Shown in pieces: positions 33,995 through 36,246 of a stretch of 36,246 nucleotides of DNA. The notes below the pieces were generated by a model. It was not told the origin of the DNA and did no database searches. It was given only the letters and a program-made list of their open reading frames with translations. Source of the stretch: Mariniblastus sp. (lineage in GTDB: Bacteria > Planctomycetota > Planctomycetia > Pirellulales > Pirellulaceae); NCBI GenBank assembly GCA_011523945.1, contig WTFU01000123.1:1-36246 (forward strand), given 5' to 3'. The translations under genes were made by a program, and so were the position numbers. Each line of letters begins with the position of its first letter. Position 1 is the stretch's first letter.

Positions 33995-36246
33995 AGGCTC
34001 CTGCTTTTTCAAGTGCAATTTGTTTGATTCCACGAAGGTCAAGTTTTCCTGTGCCGAGAATAGGCAGGTGATCAACTTCGATAAATCCTGCAGTCATGGG
34101 AATAAAGATATTGGGCAATCCCGCGTCTTTCAGTGACTGCTGCATTTCCTCTACCGTCTTCGTAGTTTTTGTGTAGAGGACGATTAATCGCTCTCCCTTT
34201 TTTTCATCCGGTACCGCTGTTACGGCGACCAATAGATGGTCATCAGAATCATCAGCAGGTGTCGAGTCAAGGAACTCTGAGAGGACTTCTTCAATTTTCA
34301 GGTGAGGTACCATCTCACCGCCAATCTTTGAAAATCGACTCATCCGCCCAGTGATTTTGATGAAGCCATCGTCATCAATGATGGCGACATCACCTGTCTT
34401 GTACCATTGTCCATCGAGTACTTCAGCAGTTTCTTTGGGTTTGTTGAGATAACCCTTCATTACGCTGGGGCCGCAGATCCACAGCATTCCTGCTTGGTTG
34501 GGGCCGAGGACTTCGCCTGAATCGAGATCAGTAACACGAGCTGCCAAATTTGGCATTGGCCTGCCGACTGTACCTTCTTTCGCGTCGATCTGAAAATCTT
34601 TTTTAGTTTGACGTGAATAGGGAATGTTAACCGCTGCAACCGGTGAGAGTTCGGTCGTGCCGTAGCCCTCTACCGGCCGCACGCCGAATTTATTTTCGAA
34701 CTCTTCACATAATTCAGGGGGGAGGCGTTCCGCTCCGGCAATGACCATGTTCAGCGAATTAAATTGATCTGGAGTGCACCGCCGCATATAAGAGCGTAGG
34801 AAGGTTGGAGTCGCCACGATAATAGTGGCTGCAAATTTCTGGGCAATTTTGCCAACAATTTTTGCGTCGAGTGGATTGAAATGATAAACGCCTCGCGAGT
34901 CTGTTGTCATGGGGACCCAGAGAGTTACGGTATAACCCATCGAATGGAAAAATGGTAAGACACCGATCAATGTATCATCGGGAACCAGGGAGCCGACACG
35001 TTCGATTCCAAGGACGTTACTCATGATGTTTTTGTGAGTCAGCATCACACCCTTGGGGACTCCGGTGGATCCTGAGGTAAACACAATGGTTAAAGTATCG
35101 TCGGGTTTGATTTGGTTGAGCCCAAGGCTCATATTGAGGAGCGCACCGGGGAGCACGAAGCTTTGCAATGCGCCAACCAGTTTGTCTAACCCGCTGACTT
35201 TTTCTTTGAGGTCATCGAGATAAAAGATGTTGCAGTCAAAATCAAAGTTGAATTTTTCGGCAACCTTTCGAGTGGTCAAAACGGTTTTTATTTCGGCTTC
35301 TTTAACGCAGTGATTGATGAGATCGTTTGAAAGCGAGTAATTCAGGTTGATTGCAACACGCTTGTCGAGCGCCAAGGAAAGATTGACAATTGCACCGCCA
35401 ACGGATGGTGGAATAAGGACTCCCACATTTTCTTCTTGATTGTCGAGCACGTGTTTTTTCAACAGGCGTCTCAGGATCAACGCGCGGGTTAGCAGTTTCC
35501 CTCCGGTTTCTTCCTGATTGGTGGAGTCACCGATTTTTGAGCGAAACTTGTTGCGTTTACAAGCTTTAATAAATGCAGAAGGGGCAGAGACAAATTTTCC
35601 AGCGGGATTATCCATGGTAGTTGCACTAAGCTCTTGAACAGATTGACGGATTGCAAACATCGTATCAGCTTTTTCAATCGGTTTGCCAATATGGACCGAA
35701 AGAGGGCGACGAAATGAACGTGGCCACTTTTTTATACTCTTTCCCTGCGAGAAACTAAATATGCTTCCCCAGAGCTGGTCGAAGTAAACGGGAATGACCG
35801 GGGTTTTGTTTTCTTTTAAATTAATGATTTTTGTTAGTCCCGGTTTGAAATTTTTTATTTGACAATCCCGGGAGATGCCGCCTTCGGGGAACAGTCCGAC
35901 GACCTCGCCTTCCTCGATGGTTTGTTTTGCCAGTTTAAGTCCGTTGCGAATAGACCTTGGGCCGCCGGCGATCAGGATGATTCCACAGAACGCTGCCCAT
36001 TTCTGGAGCGCCCAATGCGAGAAATTACCGGCCCACGCAATAATGCGAGGTAGACGGGGAACCAAAACGAGAAGGATTGCCCCGTCGAGCCAGGAGGAGT
36101 GGTTGGCGACCACTACGGCGCCGCCCTGCTTCGGTAGATTTTCAATCCCGTTGATCCTTACGCGGTAAATTATTTGGAACGCGAGAAAGAACAAGAGACG
36201 GACGGTGGGTTTAATTAAACGGTAAAGTGAATATGCAATTACAGGG
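33993..36246 (-). CDS. Aas-like acyltransferase/acyl-ACP synthetase fusion, 5'-truncated by the window edge
   Basis: The frame runs open off the right edge, so the true start is outside. The first visible residues are a hydrophobic helix region, then a PlsC-type acyltransferase domain with NHSSWLDG (the HX4D motif, coded near 36082-36104) and FPEGG. The second half is an AMP-forming acyl synthetase: VFTSGSTGVPKGVMLTHKN, EGYGTTELSP, YKTGDVAIIDDDGFIKITGR and the C-terminal GTGKLDL with the catalytic Lys. This layout matches E. coli Aas, which re-acylates lysophospholipids. Larger homologues carry an LplT-type transporter in front; the hydrophobic sequence at the edge could be its end or just the membrane anchor. 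Confidence 0.93.
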   Translation of the reverse strand, partial: PVIAYSLYRLIKPTVRLLFFLAFQIIYRVRINGIENLPKQGGAVVVANHSSWLDGAILLVLVPRLPRIIAWAGNFSHWALQKWAAFCGIILIAGGPRSIRNGLKLAKQTIEEGEVVGLFPEGGISRDCQIKNFKPGLTKIINLKENKTPVIPVYFDQLWGSIFSFSQGKSIKKWPRSFRRPLSVHIGKPIEKADTMFAIRQSVQELSATTMDNPAGKFVSAPSAFIKACKRNKFRSKIGDSTNQEETGGKLLTRALILRRLLKKHVLDNQEENVGVLIPPSVGGAIVNLSLALDKRVAINLNYSLSNDLINHCVKEAEIKTVLTTRKVAEKFNFDFDCNIFYLDDLKEKVSGLDKLVGALQSFVLPGALLNMSLGLNQIKPDDTLTIVFTSGSTGVPKGVMLTHKNIMSNVLGIERVGSLVPDDTLIGVLPFFHSMGYTVTLWVPMTTDSRGVYHFNPLDAKIVGKIAQKFAATIIVATPTFLRSYMRRCTPDQFNSLNMVIAGAERLPPELCEEFENKFGVRPVEGYGTTELSPVAAVNIPYSRQTKKDFQIDAKEGTVGRPMPNLAARVTDLDSGEVLGPNQAGMLWICGPSVMKGYLNKPKETAEVLDGQWYKTGDVAIIDDDGFIKITGRMSRFSKIGGEMVPHLKIEEVLSEFLDSTPADDSDDHLLVAVTAVPDEKKGERLIVLYTKTTKTVEEMQQSLKDAGLPNIFIPMTAGFIEVDHLPILGTGKLDLRGIKQIALEKAGA

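Overview
The window looks like a chromosomal segment of a planctomycete, most likely a Pirellulales-like lineage of moderate GC. This is inferred from gene content, without any database search. The pointers are a run of RDD, SpoIIM, DUF4129, DUF4350, MoxR and DUF58 genes behind rpoN, a SpoVG carrying a zinc ribbon, a Tat-dependent GMC oxidoreductase, a DUF2330 protein fused to a HEAT-like domain, and an Aas-type acyltransferase/acyl-ACP synthetase. No phage, transposase, CRISPR array or tRNA was seen.

Layout. 1-1.2 kb: 3' part of a class III aminotransferase of the ethanolamine-phosphate/phosphohydroxylysine phospho-lyase type. 1.6-2.5 kb: an unrecognised exported protein whose frame is broken by one in-frame TGA and then stays open for 53 more codons. 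2.6-6.9 kb: a tandem pair of DUF2330 membrane proteins. About 1.6 kb of the two coding regions differs at only two silent sites, although the sequences just upstream have diverged. 7.1-8.5 kb: membrane-anchored HtrA-type protease. 8.8-10.8 kb: GMC oxidoreductase. 10.9-14.3 kb: SRP RNA, dnaX, ybaB/ebfC and recR, in the same order as in Bacillus. 14.7-16.2 kb: rpoN. 16.4-24.1 kb: seven tightly spaced or overlapping genes of a MoxR/DUF58 cluster with several membrane proteins.

From 24.1 to 31.0 kb the minus strand carries rpmA, obg, coaX and a MnmE-like GTPase without the catalytic C-terminus, then an exported unknown protein, then ispE-spoVG. The last part holds a DUF368 (PopT-type) undecaprenyl-phosphate translocase on the plus strand, a STAS protein on the minus strand, an ATP-grasp ligase on the plus strand that may be MfnD-like, and a 5'-truncated Aas-like fusion enzyme on the minus strand.

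The themes are housekeeping: replication and repair (dnaX, recR), protein targeting and translation (SRP RNA, rpmA, obg), envelope lipids (ispE, DUF368, Aas), coenzyme A (coaX) and transcription control (rpoN, STAS, spoVG). The points most worth a second look are a nine-A tract in dnaX placed to give an E. coli gamma-sized product by slippage, the homogenised DUF2330 duplicate, the in-frame TGA gene, the MnmE-like GTPase without its C-terminal motif, zinc ribbons joined to SpoVG and MoxR, and a duplicated 17-18 bp motif upstream of rpoN.
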